In this document: piece by piece, positions 1 to 7,185 of the stretch
Numbering within the stretch: position 1 is the stretch's first letter
How the letters are laid out: every line of letters begins with the position of its first letter
Assembly: GCA_938004375.1 (NCBI GenBank)
Contig: CALKWH010000161.1
Span: forward strand, 1-17,127
Direction of reading: 5' to 3'
DNA length: 17,127 nt
Source: an uncultured Pseudomonadota bacterium
GTDB lineage: Bacteria; Myxococcota_A; Polyangia; HGW-17
The notes under the pieces: model-generated
Database searches by the model: none
What the model saw: only the letters and a program-made list of their open reading frames with translations
Told to the model about the DNA's origin: nothing
Program-made: the position numbers and the translations under genes

Positions 1-48
1 CGACCACCGATATCTACACTCTTTCCCTACACGACGCTCTTCCGATCT
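1..48. other. Illumina TruSeq adapter (P5 side), not genomic
   Basis: Bases 16-48 match the 33-base TruSeq read-1 primer site exactly, from ACACTCTTTCCC to CTTCCGATCT. Bases 1-15 match the adjoining P5 flow-cell sequence with one mismatch (T instead of G at 11). This is library adapter left on the contig. The genome begins at 49, and any reading frame crossing this boundary is artificial; on the minus strand the adapter reads as ..GRASCRERV. Confidence 0.98.
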
Positions 49-180
49 GACACCGCGCTCGGGGTGCCGCTGCTCGAGGCGTTCGACGCTCCGGCCCCCG
101 ACCCGGCCCGGCTCCAGTCCCAGGCCGAGGCCGACGCCGGCCTGCGGCTCTCCGGATTCCTGCTGGTGCCCGCGCGTTGA
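49..180 (+). CDS. 3' end of an unidentified gene (truncated at contig edge)
   Basis: The frame is open from the first genomic base to a TGA at 178-180 and gives 43 C-terminal residues (DTALGVPLLEAF...GFLLVPAR). Codon third positions are almost all G or C, as in the genes that follow, which supports real coding. The start and most of the protein are lost at the adapter junction. The fragment is too short to assign a family, and I see no motif in it. It lies in the same direction as the class D beta-lactamase gene, whose start is 38-50 bases downstream, so the two could be co-transcribed. Confidence 0.55.
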   Translation, partial: DTALGVPLLEAFDAPAPDPARLQSQAEADAGLRLSGFLLVPAR

Positions 181-218
181 GAGCGCCGCTCCCATTGCCG
201 AGAACGCCGGGATATGGG

Positions 219-1082
219 ATGCTTGGCCCCATGAGACCGACCGCCTTCCTGCTGCTCCCACTCTTTTCACTCCTGCTCCAGGCTCCCGCCTGCGGTCCCC
301 GGACCGCCCCCCGGCCGCCGGAGCCGATCCGGCTCGACCTGCCGGCCTTCACCGGCCCCCGCGACGCCTGTTTCGTCGTCACCGACGGGCGAGGGCAGAT
401 CGTCGCACGCGAGGGCGGGGATCGCTGCGCGCGGAGGTTCTCCCCCTGCTCGACCTTCAAGATCCCGAACACGCTCATCGGCCTGGAGACGGGCATCCTG
501 ACCGGTCCGGACACAGTCATCCCGTGGGATCGGGAGCGCTATCCCCAGGAGGCCTGGTGGCCGCCCGAGTGGACCGACCGCGTGCACGACCTGCGCTCCG
601 CGTTCGCCCACTCCTTCGTGCCGTACTACCGGGCGCTGGCCACGCGCGTCGGACGCGCGGCCATGGTCCGCCACCTCGCGGCCTTCGCATACGGGAACCA
701 GGTCATCGGGGAGCGCCTCGACGCCTTCTGGCTCGACGGCGCCCTGCGGATCTCGGCCGACGAGCAGGTCCGCTTCCTGCGCGCGCTCCACCTCGGTCAA
801 CTGGGTGTGTCGGCCCGCTCCCGGGAGGTCCTGCGGGAGATCATGATCCAGGAGTCCCGCGACGGGCACATCCTGCGCGCCAAGACCGGCACCGGTGGCG
901 GGGACGGTGGCCGCGAAGCCCTGGGCTGGCTCGTGGGGACGGTCGAACGCGGAGCCCGCGTTCATTTCTTCGCCTTCAACGTCTCGGCCTCCACCCCCGA
1001 TGCGATCGGGCGCGCCTGGCGCTTCGACGTCCTCCGGGCGCTGCTCGCCGAGCTCGGGCTCTGGCCGCGCGTTGAAAAGTGA
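219..1082 (+). CDS. class D (OXA-type) serine beta-lactamase
   Basis: It is predicted to hydrolyse beta-lactams through an active-site Ser and a carboxylated Lys, after export. Two in-frame ATGs are possible, at 219 and 231. I list 219, which has a GGGA about 8 bases upstream; numbering below is from the Met at 231 (283 aa). A hydrophobic signal peptide covers residues 5-20, with a Cys at 21 in a poor lipobox (APAC). The class D motifs are complete: S74-T-F-K77, S128-F-V130, Y154-G-N156, W167 in FWLDG, K218-T-G220, then GWLVG. The spacings YGN to W (13) and W to KTG (51) equal those of OXA-10 as I recall that numbering. The closest resistance type cannot be named by eye. No promoter of its own is evident; it may be read with the truncated upstream gene. 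Confidence 0.93.
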   Translation: MLGPMRPTAFLLLPLFSLLLQAPACGPRTAPRPPEPIRLDLPAFTGPRDACFVVTDGRGQIVAREGGDRCARRFSPCSTFKIPNTLIGLETGILTGPDTVIPWDRERYPQEAWWPPEWTDRVHDLRSAFAHSFVPYYRALATRVGRAAMVRHLAAFAYGNQVIGERLDAFWLDGALRISADEQVRFLRALHLGQLGVSARSREVLREIMIQESRDGHILRAKTGTGGGDGGREALGWLVGTVERGARVHFFAFNVSASTPDAIGRAWRFDVLRALLAELGLWPRVEK

Positions 1083-1099
1083 GCGTGATCGGCTATACT
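1072..1099 (+). promoter_or_regulatory. sigma70-like promoter for the lipoprotein operon
   Basis: TTGAAA at 1072-1077 (5 of 6 to consensus) and TATACT at 1094-1099 (5 of 6) are 16 bases apart. The -35 box lies inside the last codons of the beta-lactamase gene. Transcription would start near 1106, leaving about 29 bases before the ATG at 1135, with GGGAGG at 1121-1126 as ribosome binding site. The match is good for such GC-rich DNA, but it is unproven. Confidence 0.6.
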
Positions 1100-1134
1100 G
1101 CGGGGCACCGTGGAAAGACGGGGAGGCGCCCTGC

Positions 1135-3078
1135 ATGACCCGACTTCAGTTCGTTGTACTGTTTGTTTTGTGTCCCGCCGTCCTCTCCGCCTGCGGCGGC
1201 GACGACCTGCGCCGCGCCTGCGAGGCCGACTCGCCGCTCCCCGCCCGGTCCTCGCTGCGCTGCCGCGCCGAGTTCGACGCCCAGGCCGCGCGTCCCGCCG
1301 ACTCCCAGCTCCCCGGGTCGTTCACGATCAAGACCATCGTGGACCAGGCGAACGGCGACGCCGTGTACTTCCTGGACACGAACACCTACCCCATGCACCG
1401 TCCCTTCGCCGTGGATCACCTCGGGTATCCCCCCGATGGTCCCTTCGTGAACGAGTACTTCTATCCCCAGCGCCGCTTCCTGCTGGGATCGGTCACCTAC
1501 TACGAAGAACCCGGCGTGTGGGCTTATGAGCTCGCCCCCTACGACACCGCCTCGGCGGAGATGATCGCCCGGGCTTTCCGGCGGCTCGCCGGCGCCGCGT
1601 ACTTCGGAGGCGCCCTGCGGTACCGGCCAACCTCCGACGCCCAGGCGTCGCGGGTCGCCGAGCTGCCCAACGATGTCCCCGTGGTCACCACCGAGGCGCT
1701 GAAGGCGGGGATCTCCTTTCTTCCCCTCGCGACGGGCGAAGCCTGCGGCCGGGTCCGTCACCTCGCTGCCGACGGCCAGGGAGGTTCGCTCCCCGGTCCG
1801 CGTGACCTGGTCGTGGCGGACCGCCTGTCCAACGATCTGCCGGTGGTGGGTGGCTTGGTCGTCGCCGAGCCGCCCCCGCCGCTCTCGGACGCCGCCTTGC
1901 GGCTGGTCGAGCGCCGCACACCGGCGATGGCGCTGCGCGACGCCGGTGGAATCTTCGAGTCTTTGCGGGATCGCTGGGCGTGCCTGACGGTCGGCGCCTT
2001 CGACTGGCGCGTGACCGAGCTCACCGAGGCCGAGGCCGAGGCGTGGATCGCCGCGCACCCGGCGCCGGTGGTGAGCGTCCCCGCCCTCGATTTCACGGTG
2101 GTCGAGCTGGTCGACGTCGACGACCTGGGGCAGGAAGACGTCGTGTTCGCTGGAGGAACGGCCTCGCACGTGGGTGGGCTGCGCGCCATCGGTGGAGACG
2201 TGGTCACGCCCGGGGGGTTCGTGATTCCGGTCGTGGAGTACCGGGATTTTCTCGAGGAGACCGGCCTCGGGGCGCAGTTGCGGGGCTGGATCGGGGACGC
2301 CGCGTGGTCCGATCCGGTCCGCCGCGCGTCCCTCGTCGACGGGCTCCCCGGCGAGTTCGACGCGCACCCGGTGTCCGCCGACCTGGTGGCCCGGGTCGAG
2401 GCCCGCCTCGCGCTGGAGTTCCCGGGGCGCCGGGTCCGCTTCGTCCCGTCCACCAACGCCGAGGATCTCGAGGGGCTCGCCGGCGCCGGGCTGCACGAGA
2501 CGGCCCTTCACGATCCGGAAGACCCGGATGCGACCGTGGAGCGGGCGATCCGCGCCGTGTGGTCCGGCCTGTGGACCCTGCGCGCCGTGGAGGAGCGCGA
2601 ACGCGCCTCGATTCCCCACCTGGACGTGGGCCTGGCCATCCTGGTGCGGCCGATCCCGGAGGCGCCCCTCGCCGAAGGCCTGGCCCTCTCGGCCAACCTC
2701 TTCGACCCCGCCCCCGGTGGTGAGGACGCGTTCGTCATCCACGCCCAGACGCCGGAGGGCAGCGTGGCGCGGCCCGCCCCAGAAGAGACCGTCGACCAGT
2801 TGATTTACTACTATTTCCACAACGGACAGCCCGCCACCTACCTGGCCCACTCGAGCCTGGCGTCCGCCGGCGAGGCCGTGCTCACCCGGCTGGCGCTGTT
2901 CCAGCTCGGCCGCGCGCTGGACGCCGTCCGGCGGCACTTTCGCGCCCATTATCAGCCACCGGCGGGGTGGGGCGCGTTGCCCCTGGTCGTGGAGTGGGCG
3001 TGGGTACCCGACGACGACGGCGAGGGCGCCCATGTTGAAATCATGCAGGTCCGGCCGTACCCGGGCCAAGGAGAATGA
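1135..3078 (+). CDS. lipoprotein with PPDK_N / PEP-synthase-like ATP-grasp domain
   Basis: This is a 647-residue predicted lipoprotein. The signal peptide ends in a clean lipobox, L-S-A-C20, followed by GGDD. The C-terminal half (about 335-642) resembles the pyruvate, phosphate dikinase / PEP synthase N-terminal nucleotide-binding domain. It has a Gly-rich start (GGTASHVGGLR, 340-350), PGGFVIPVVEYRDFLEETGL (359-378), PSTNAEDLEGLAGAGLHET (438-456), and an end motif E-I-M-Q638-V-R640-P. The phosphohistidine and PEP-binding domains of full-length enzymes are absent. The Arg of the usual R-S-S-T-N-A-E-D box appears lost (VPSTNAED). The N-terminal 300 residues are not recognised. The frame is open upstream to 895, but GGGAGG 8 bases before 1135 and the lipoprotein signal fix the start. 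It is the first gene of an operon; the next start is 4 bases after its stop. An ATP-grasp fold outside the cytoplasm has no obvious ATP supply, so catalysis is doubtful. Confidence 0.82.
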   Translation: MTRLQFVVLFVLCPAVLSACGGDDLRRACEADSPLPARSSLRCRAEFDAQAARPADSQLPGSFTIKTIVDQANGDAVYFLDTNTYPMHRPFAVDHLGYPPDGPFVNEYFYPQRRFLLGSVTYYEEPGVWAYELAPYDTASAEMIARAFRRLAGAAYFGGALRYRPTSDAQASRVAELPNDVPVVTTEALKAGISFLPLATGEACGRVRHLAADGQGGSLPGPRDLVVADRLSNDLPVVGGLVVAEPPPPLSDAALRLVERRTPAMALRDAGGIFESLRDRWACLTVGAFDWRVTELTEAEAEAWIAAHPAPVVSVPALDFTVVELVDVDDLGQEDVVFAGGTASHVGGLRAIGGDVVTPGGFVIPVVEYRDFLEETGLGAQLRGWIGDAAWSDPVRRASLVDGLPGEFDAHPVSADLVARVEARLALEFPGRRVRFVPSTNAEDLEGLAGAGLHETALHDPEDPDATVERAIRAVWSGLWTLRAVEERERASIPHLDVGLAILVRPIPEAPLAEGLALSANLFDPAPGGEDAFVIHAQTPEGSVARPAPEETVDQLIYYYFHNGQPATYLAHSSLASAGEAVLTRLALFQLGRALDAVRRHFRAHYQPPAGWGALPLVVEWAWVPDDDGEGAHVEIMQVRPYPGQGE

Positions 3079-3082
3079 CCCG

Positions 3083-4036
3083 ATGCGCATCCAATCCCTG
3101 TCCCTGCTCCTGTCCCTGCTGCTGCTGCCGGTCCTCGGCGCCTGCGACGACGACCCGAAGTCGAACAACAACGCGAACAACGCGAACAACGTCAACAACG
3201 TCAACAACGTCAACAACGCGAACAACCTGCCCGGCCCCCTCGCCGGCGAGCTGGTCCTCGACGAGTACGACATGATCTCCGGTGCTTACAGCCGTCTCAC
3301 CGGCGTGGTGGGCGCCGGGGGCTTCCCCGTGTGGCAGGAGGAGTACCTGGCCGCGGGCGACTGCCGCCTGTTCCGCTTCGTCTCCCATTTCTGCGAGGAC
3401 TACTGCGAGGGCGTCTGCGTGGGCGAGAACTTGTGCGAGCCGTGGCCCACCTTCATCGACGCGGGCCGCCTCACGATCACCGGCGCGAAGCAGGTCCTCG
3501 CCACCGATCCCTCTGAGTACGGCTGGTTCGGCGCCAACGGCTACGGCTGGTGGGGGGACGCGCCCGAGCTCTTCGACGACCTCGACCCGATCACGGCCAG
3601 CTTCGCAGGCGGGGACGTCCCAGCCTTCTCGGTCACGGCGGCGGGCGTCGCCCCGCTGGTGCTCACCGGCCTCGTCGACGACGAGCTCGACCTGCCCAAC
3701 GGCCGGGACACGTTCCTCACCTGGGAGCCCGGGCCCAGCGCCGGGACCCGGGTCCGCGTGACCCTCAACGCGAACTCCTCGGGGGGCCACGGCTCCCCTT
3801 ACGAGGCCTACATCGAGTGCGACACCGAGGACGACGGCGACCTGACCATCCCCGAGGACCTCGTCGAGGCCTTCCCCGACGCCTACCGCTGGGAGATGTG
3901 CGCGGGGCAGGACTGCCCGCTCTCCTGGGCCATGCGCTACCGCCGCGGCACCCACCAGATGAACGGCGGCACCTTCGACTTCCGCGTGGGTTCCAGCGTG
4001 GCCTTTTTCATCCTCCACGACGCCCTGCAGCCGTAG
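3083..4036 (+). CDS. Cys-cluster lipoprotein with Asn-rich linker, unknown function
   Basis: This is a 317-residue predicted lipoprotein. The signal peptide has the lipobox L-G-A-C21, followed by DDDP. A linker of NNA/NNV repeats (28-48) spaces the domain from the membrane. The folded part opens with five closely spaced Cys (94, 104, 108, 112, 118), continues into a beta-rich region, and has three more Cys in its last quarter (..ECDTED.., ..MCAGQDCPL..). I recognise the pattern FC..yC...C....C..WP followed by aGrlTITG as a recurrent uncharacterised family in myxobacterial and related genomes; no function is known to me. The start is supported by AAGGAGA (3068-3074), 8 bases before the ATG, lying inside the end of the upstream gene. 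It is the second gene of the operon, and the PLD-like gene begins 10 bases after its stop. Confidence 0.8.
   Translation: MRIQSLSLLLSLLLLPVLGACDDDPKSNNNANNANNVNNVNNVNNANNLPGPLAGELVLDEYDMISGAYSRLTGVVGAGGFPVWQEEYLAAGDCRLFRFVSHFCEDYCEGVCVGENLCEPWPTFIDAGRLTITGAKQVLATDPSEYGWFGANGYGWWGDAPELFDDLDPITASFAGGDVPAFSVTAAGVAPLVLTGLVDDELDLPNGRDTFLTWEPGPSAGTRVRVTLNANSSGGHGSPYEAYIECDTEDDGDLTIPEDLVEAFPDAYRWEMCAGQDCPLSWAMRYRRGTHQMNGGTFDFRVGSSVAFFILHDALQP
3167..3226 (+). repeat. 9-base tandem repeat encoding the NNA/NNV linker
   Basis: There are six consecutive copies of AACAACGCG or AACAACGTC (3167-3220) plus a partial AACAAC copy. They encode Asn-Asn-Ala and Asn-Asn-Val. The unit is in frame, so gain or loss of copies would only change linker length. 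It is an internal coding repeat with no spacers, not a CRISPR array. Confidence 0.9.
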
Positions 4037-4046
4037 GGGCGCCGCC

Positions 4047-5285
4047 ATGCCCCGGGTTTCAGGTCTTCTCCGTTGCAGCCCGTCGGGGCTGATCCTCTTG
4101 CTCCTCGTCGCCTGCGGTCGGGAGGACGGCGGCGATCGGAGCGCCGCAGTCGACAAGCTGGCCACCGGCGGGCCGCCGCCGGTCGAACTGGTGGAGACCT
4201 GGCCCGTGGAGACGGACCTGGATTCCCCGGGCATCCCCGACGCCCACCGCGTCTGGCCCGATCTGATCGACCACGCACGAGAGACCCTCGACGTGGCCCA
4301 ATTCTACCTCAGCGACTCCCCCGGCGGCCGGCTCGAGCCGGTGCTCGCCGCCCTGCGCCGCGCCGCCTGGCGGGGCGTTCGCGTGCGCCTGCTGGTGGAC
4401 GCGAAGTTCCACGGGAAGTACCCCTTGCCCGCCGACGCCCTGGACCTGTGGCCCAACGTCGAGGTGCGTCGGCTCGACCTGCGACCGCGCGGGGGCGTGA
4501 TGCACGCCAAGTACTTCGTGGTCGACGGTCGCGAGCTCTTCGTGGGCAGCCAGAACTGGGACTGGCGCTCACTCGAACACATCCACGAGCTCGGGCTCCG
4601 GGCGCGGGATCGGAAGCTCGCCGGGGTCTTCTCCCGGTTCTTCGCCCGGGACTGGGCGGCCGCGGGCGGGGAGCCGGCGCCGCGAGAGTCCGCATCAGTC
4701 GCCTCGGGGCCGCCTCCCGTGACGAAGGACCCAACGGAGGAGCGAATCGACGCGGCCGCGAGCCCCCCGGACGATCTGCCTCCCGGTGTCGCCTGGGATC
4801 TGCCCGGGCTGGTCCGGCTGCTCGACGAGGCGACCCGCACCCTCGACCTGGAGCTACTGAGCTATCGCACGAGGACCTCCAACGGCGGGCGCTGGACGGT
4901 TCTGGACGACGCCCTGCGCCGGGCGGCGGGGCGCGGGGTGCGCCTGCGGATCCTCGTCTCCTCGTGGGCGGTGCGCGGCGACGGCGGGCGGGACCTCGCC
5001 GCCCTGGCCGCCGTCCCCGGCGTCGCCGTCCGCGTGCTCGAGGTGCCGGAGAGCCGCCGGGGTCCGATCCCGTTCGCCCGCGTCGCCCACGCCAAGTACC
5101 TGGTGGTCGACGGGCGACGCGCCTGGCTCGGCACGAGCAACTGGGAGAAGAGTTATTTCCATGCGAGCCGCAACGCCTCGCTGTTCCTCGGGGATCCCGC
5201 CCTCGTCGCTCAGATGGCCGCCTTCTTCACGCGGGCCTGGGACAGCCCGCTCGCCCGCCCGCTGGGGACTCCCGCATCGCCGTGA
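4047..5285 (+). CDS. PLD3-like phospholipase D superfamily lipoprotein
   Basis: This is a 412-residue predicted lipoprotein with lipobox L-V-A-C23. It has two phospholipase D catalytic repeats: H153-A-K155-x4-D160 followed by GSQNWDWRS, and H348-A-K350-x4-D355 followed by GTSNWEKSYF. Both HKD motifs are complete, so an active phosphodiesterase using a phospho-His intermediate is expected, acting in the periplasm or at the surface. The N-terminal ETWP...IPDAHRVWPDLIDHARETLDVAQFYL block, the DWRS tail of motif 1 and the TSNW..xYF tail of motif 2 resemble the PLD3/PLD4 and poxvirus K4/F13 branch more than cardiolipin synthases. Family members include nucleases and lipid-acting enzymes, so the substrate (phospholipid or nucleic acid) is open. 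A Pro/Ala/Ser-rich stretch at 205-245 links the two halves. It is the last gene of the plus-strand operon and ends 15 bases before the convergent TOPRIM-like gene. Confidence 0.88.
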   Translation: MPRVSGLLRCSPSGLILLLLVACGREDGGDRSAAVDKLATGGPPPVELVETWPVETDLDSPGIPDAHRVWPDLIDHARETLDVAQFYLSDSPGGRLEPVLAALRRAAWRGVRVRLLVDAKFHGKYPLPADALDLWPNVEVRRLDLRPRGGVMHAKYFVVDGRELFVGSQNWDWRSLEHIHELGLRARDRKLAGVFSRFFARDWAAAGGEPAPRESASVASGPPPVTKDPTEERIDAAASPPDDLPPGVAWDLPGLVRLLDEATRTLDLELLSYRTRTSNGGRWTVLDDALRRAAGRGVRLRILVSSWAVRGDGGRDLAALAAVPGVAVRVLEVPESRRGPIPFARVAHAKYLVVDGRRAWLGTSNWEKSYFHASRNASLFLGDPALVAQMAAFFTRAWDSPLARPLGTPASP

Positions 5286-5300
5286 GCGTGGAATTTCAGG

Positions 5301-5870
5301 TCATCCAAGTCTGCGCCTCAGGTCCTTTAGGAAGTTCAGCATGGAAGTATCCGCCCTCCCGACGCGATCGAGGTCCATGTGGGAAATGATGTCCTCGGAG
5401 AACTCGATTCCACCGAGGCTCGGCGTAATGCCCGTGGCGATGATGGCTTGCACCAACAAGCTTTTGTAGCGGTCGCGATCGCATTTCAGGTCTGGGGCGT
5501 TGCACCCTCTCCCAAGCGCCGCCTTGAAAGCCGCGCCGTCGAGCAGCAGCCAACGCTCGATATGTGGGTCCGGAATGGCCAGCACAACTGGAACTGGGCA
5601 CTTGATGACAGGAATCTGCTTGGAGCGTTCGTTCAAACCTTTACAGTTTGCGTCCGTGGCGACCACGACGAAGTCCGGCGAACTCCCCTGGGACCGGAGG
5701 TCCCGGAAATACTCCTCGAGCTCGCTCACGACTTTTCCATGGCCACGGCGAGCGTTCCGCCAATCCACCCGGACGGGAACCCTCAATTCATTCGCGACCC
5801 GCGTGATCAGCGCATCGATGACCGTCTTGTGCGCGAAATCTTCTCCGAAGGCTGCGATGTTCTTAGGCAT
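5301..5870 (-). CDS. TOPRIM-like partner of the AAA ATPase (putative defence effector)
   Basis: This 189-residue protein lacks a signal peptide and is presumably cytoplasmic. It begins MPKNIAAFGEDFAHKTVIDAL, where an acidic residue after the first strand fits the TOPRIM Glu position. The next strand is DFVVVATDANCKG, with D-A-N where TOPRIM usually has D-x-D, and then VVLAIPDPHIERWLL. I have the impression of similar proteins beside AAA_21 ATPases (DUF4276/RloB-like style), but the family assignment is inference. The frame is open to 5966, but the start at 5870 is preferred: it overlaps the ATPase stop by 8 bases and has GGGGAG 7 bases upstream. That arrangement implies translational coupling and a fixed ratio with the ATPase. 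It could be the nuclease arm of a split OLD-like system, or a degenerate, non-catalytic version of one. Confidence 0.7.
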   Translation of the reverse strand: MPKNIAAFGEDFAHKTVIDALITRVANELRVPVRVDWRNARRGHGKVVSELEEYFRDLRSQGSSPDFVVVATDANCKGLNERSKQIPVIKCPVPVVLAIPDPHIERWLLLDGAAFKAALGRGCNAPDLKCDRDRYKSLLVQAIIATGITPSLGGIEFSEDIISHMDLDRVGRADTSMLNFLKDLRRRLG

Positions 5871-7185
5871 CGAAATCTCCCCGCACCACCCGCTCGGAGA
5901 CGGAGAGCCGCTCACTTTCCCTGGTTTCGTCCGATAGACCTTCGCCAATGGCCCGCCCGCGCCCAAGCGGACCCCAGGTGGGAAAGGCGCTCATTTCAGT
6001 GCCCTTCATGGTTTTTCCCACCACGAACAGCGAGTGGTCGGGGATGAGGTCCGGCAGAATCGGAGAATGGGTGGCCACTATGTACTGCGTCTGGCCAAGA
6101 CTGGCCCTGGTCTTCAGCATTTCGGCGATCATCTGGATCCGTCTTGGATGAACGCCATTCTCCGGTTCCTCGAAGCCGATCAGGGAGGGAGGCTCCTTCG
6201 CGCCGCTCAGGGCCAGCATGCCAAGGACACGAAGTGTGCCTTCCGACAGGACTCGGGCAGGGATGGGCACGCCGGATTCCTTGAGTTTCAATTCGACCTC
6301 CCCGAGCTCGTTCACGCTGACCTCGATGGCTTCCACCTGCGGCAGGATGGTTTTCAGGGCTTTCTCAACCGCGCTGAACTGCTTTGGCTCCGTGGCTTTC
6401 AAGGTGTTGAGAAAAGCCGGCAGCTCCTCCCCCATCATGCCGATGTGGCGAACCTCCTTGACGGGGTTTGCCGCGCGCATGCGCTCTCGCGGTTCAAAGT
6501 AGAAGAACAGCCAGTTCCCCAGCTCCTGGCGGGCGGCCACGAGGTGGGGGTAGTGGGGCGGGTAGTGGGGCAACGACAGGATGCTGTGATCAAGATAGCG
6601 GTCCAGATAGGTGGGGTGGGCCTGTCCTTCCAGTCGCAGGTGCAAACGCTTGTTTTTCCGGGACAGAAACGGTTCACGGCTCTGCGAAGGTTCGCCTTTC
6701 TTCGTGAGGGCCGCCAGATACTCGTCCGAGACACGCAGGATGCCGGATCTGGGCAGCATCTCGAGCTCGATCCGGTATCGGAGGTGTCTCTCCCGAACAG
6801 GTCCTTTGAGGGGATCGAGTTCGACAGTGTCGGCATCGGCATCCGAGGAGCGTCTCAACTCCCGGATTTGTCTGTTGACCGCTCGGACGACCGCGTCGGA
6901 GAGGGTGAAGTCGACCTCGATGCTGAAGGACAGGGTCTCTTTCGACAGCAGGCCTTTTAGTCCGTCTTCGGGAAAGGAGAATGACTCCAGCGGTTTTCCG
7001 CGATATGGCGGTTCGAAGGCGTCCTTCAGGGTACGGCTGGTCACGAGCTTCGAGAGCAGTTGCAGGGCATCCAGGAAGTTGCTCTTCCCGGCGGCGTTGG
7101 GTCCTAACATGACGGACAGCGGCTGCAACCGCACGTCGAGGTCTCGCAATGACTTGTAGCCTTGGATTTTCACACGGTTCAGCAT
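5863..7185 (-). CDS. AAA_21-family (OLD/RloA-like) ATPase
   Basis: This is a 440-residue SMC/ABC-type ATPase with split motifs: Walker A GPNAAGK34S at 28-35, signature LSEGT at 313-317, Walker B LIGFEEPENGVHP at 335-347 with Glu339/340, and the H-loop His in ATHSP (H373). The region 85-300 is a variable insert of the kind that carries coiled coil or sensor modules in this family. Related ATPases (OLD, RloA, AbiL, the PtuA group) work with a TOPRIM or nuclease partner in anti-phage defence; here the partner gene overlaps the 3' end. The start has GAGGA about 9 bases upstream on the minus strand. Sample rows in this cassette hold 36/60 (5761-5820) and 38/60 (6301-6360) G+C, against 43/60 at 11761-11820, so acquisition from elsewhere is plausible. 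The named system cannot be decided by eye. Confidence 0.88.
   Translation of the reverse strand: MLNRVKIQGYKSLRDLDVRLQPLSVMLGPNAAGKSNFLDALQLLSKLVTSRTLKDAFEPPYRGKPLESFSFPEDGLKGLLSKETLSFSIEVDFTLSDAVVRAVNRQIRELRRSSDADADTVELDPLKGPVRERHLRYRIELEMLPRSGILRVSDEYLAALTKKGEPSQSREPFLSRKNKRLHLRLEGQAHPTYLDRYLDHSILSLPHYPPHYPHLVAARQELGNWLFFYFEPRERMRAANPVKEVRHIGMMGEELPAFLNTLKATEPKQFSAVEKALKTILPQVEAIEVSVNELGEVELKLKESGVPIPARVLSEGTLRVLGMLALSGAKEPPSLIGFEEPENGVHPRRIQMIAEMLKTRASLGQTQYIVATHSPILPDLIPDHSLFVVGKTMKGTEMSAFPTWGPLGRGRAIGEGLSDETRESERLSVSERVVRGDFDA

Noticed and set aside
14..520. A minus-strand frame ending GRASCRERV at the left edge
   Set aside because: Its end is adapter sequence and the rest is antisense to the beta-lactamase gene.
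895..1134. An upstream extension of the ATP-grasp-like lipoprotein to 895
   Set aside because: It would overlap the beta-lactamase gene heavily and bury the signal peptide; the start at 1135 has a ribosome binding site and lipobox.
3167..3226. Tandem 9-base repeats as a possible CRISPR or regulatory array
   Set aside because: The units are contiguous, in frame and without spacers; they encode the Asn-rich linker.
1093..3273. A 726-codon minus-strand frame opposite the ATP-grasp-like lipoprotein gene
   Set aside because: It shows no recognisable motifs and a composition typical of a complementary frame; the plus-strand gene has a lipobox and family motifs.
5871..5966. An upstream start of the TOPRIM-like gene at 5966
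   Set aside because: The added residues lie within the ATPase coding sequence, and the start at 5870 has a good ribosome binding site and coupling overlap.
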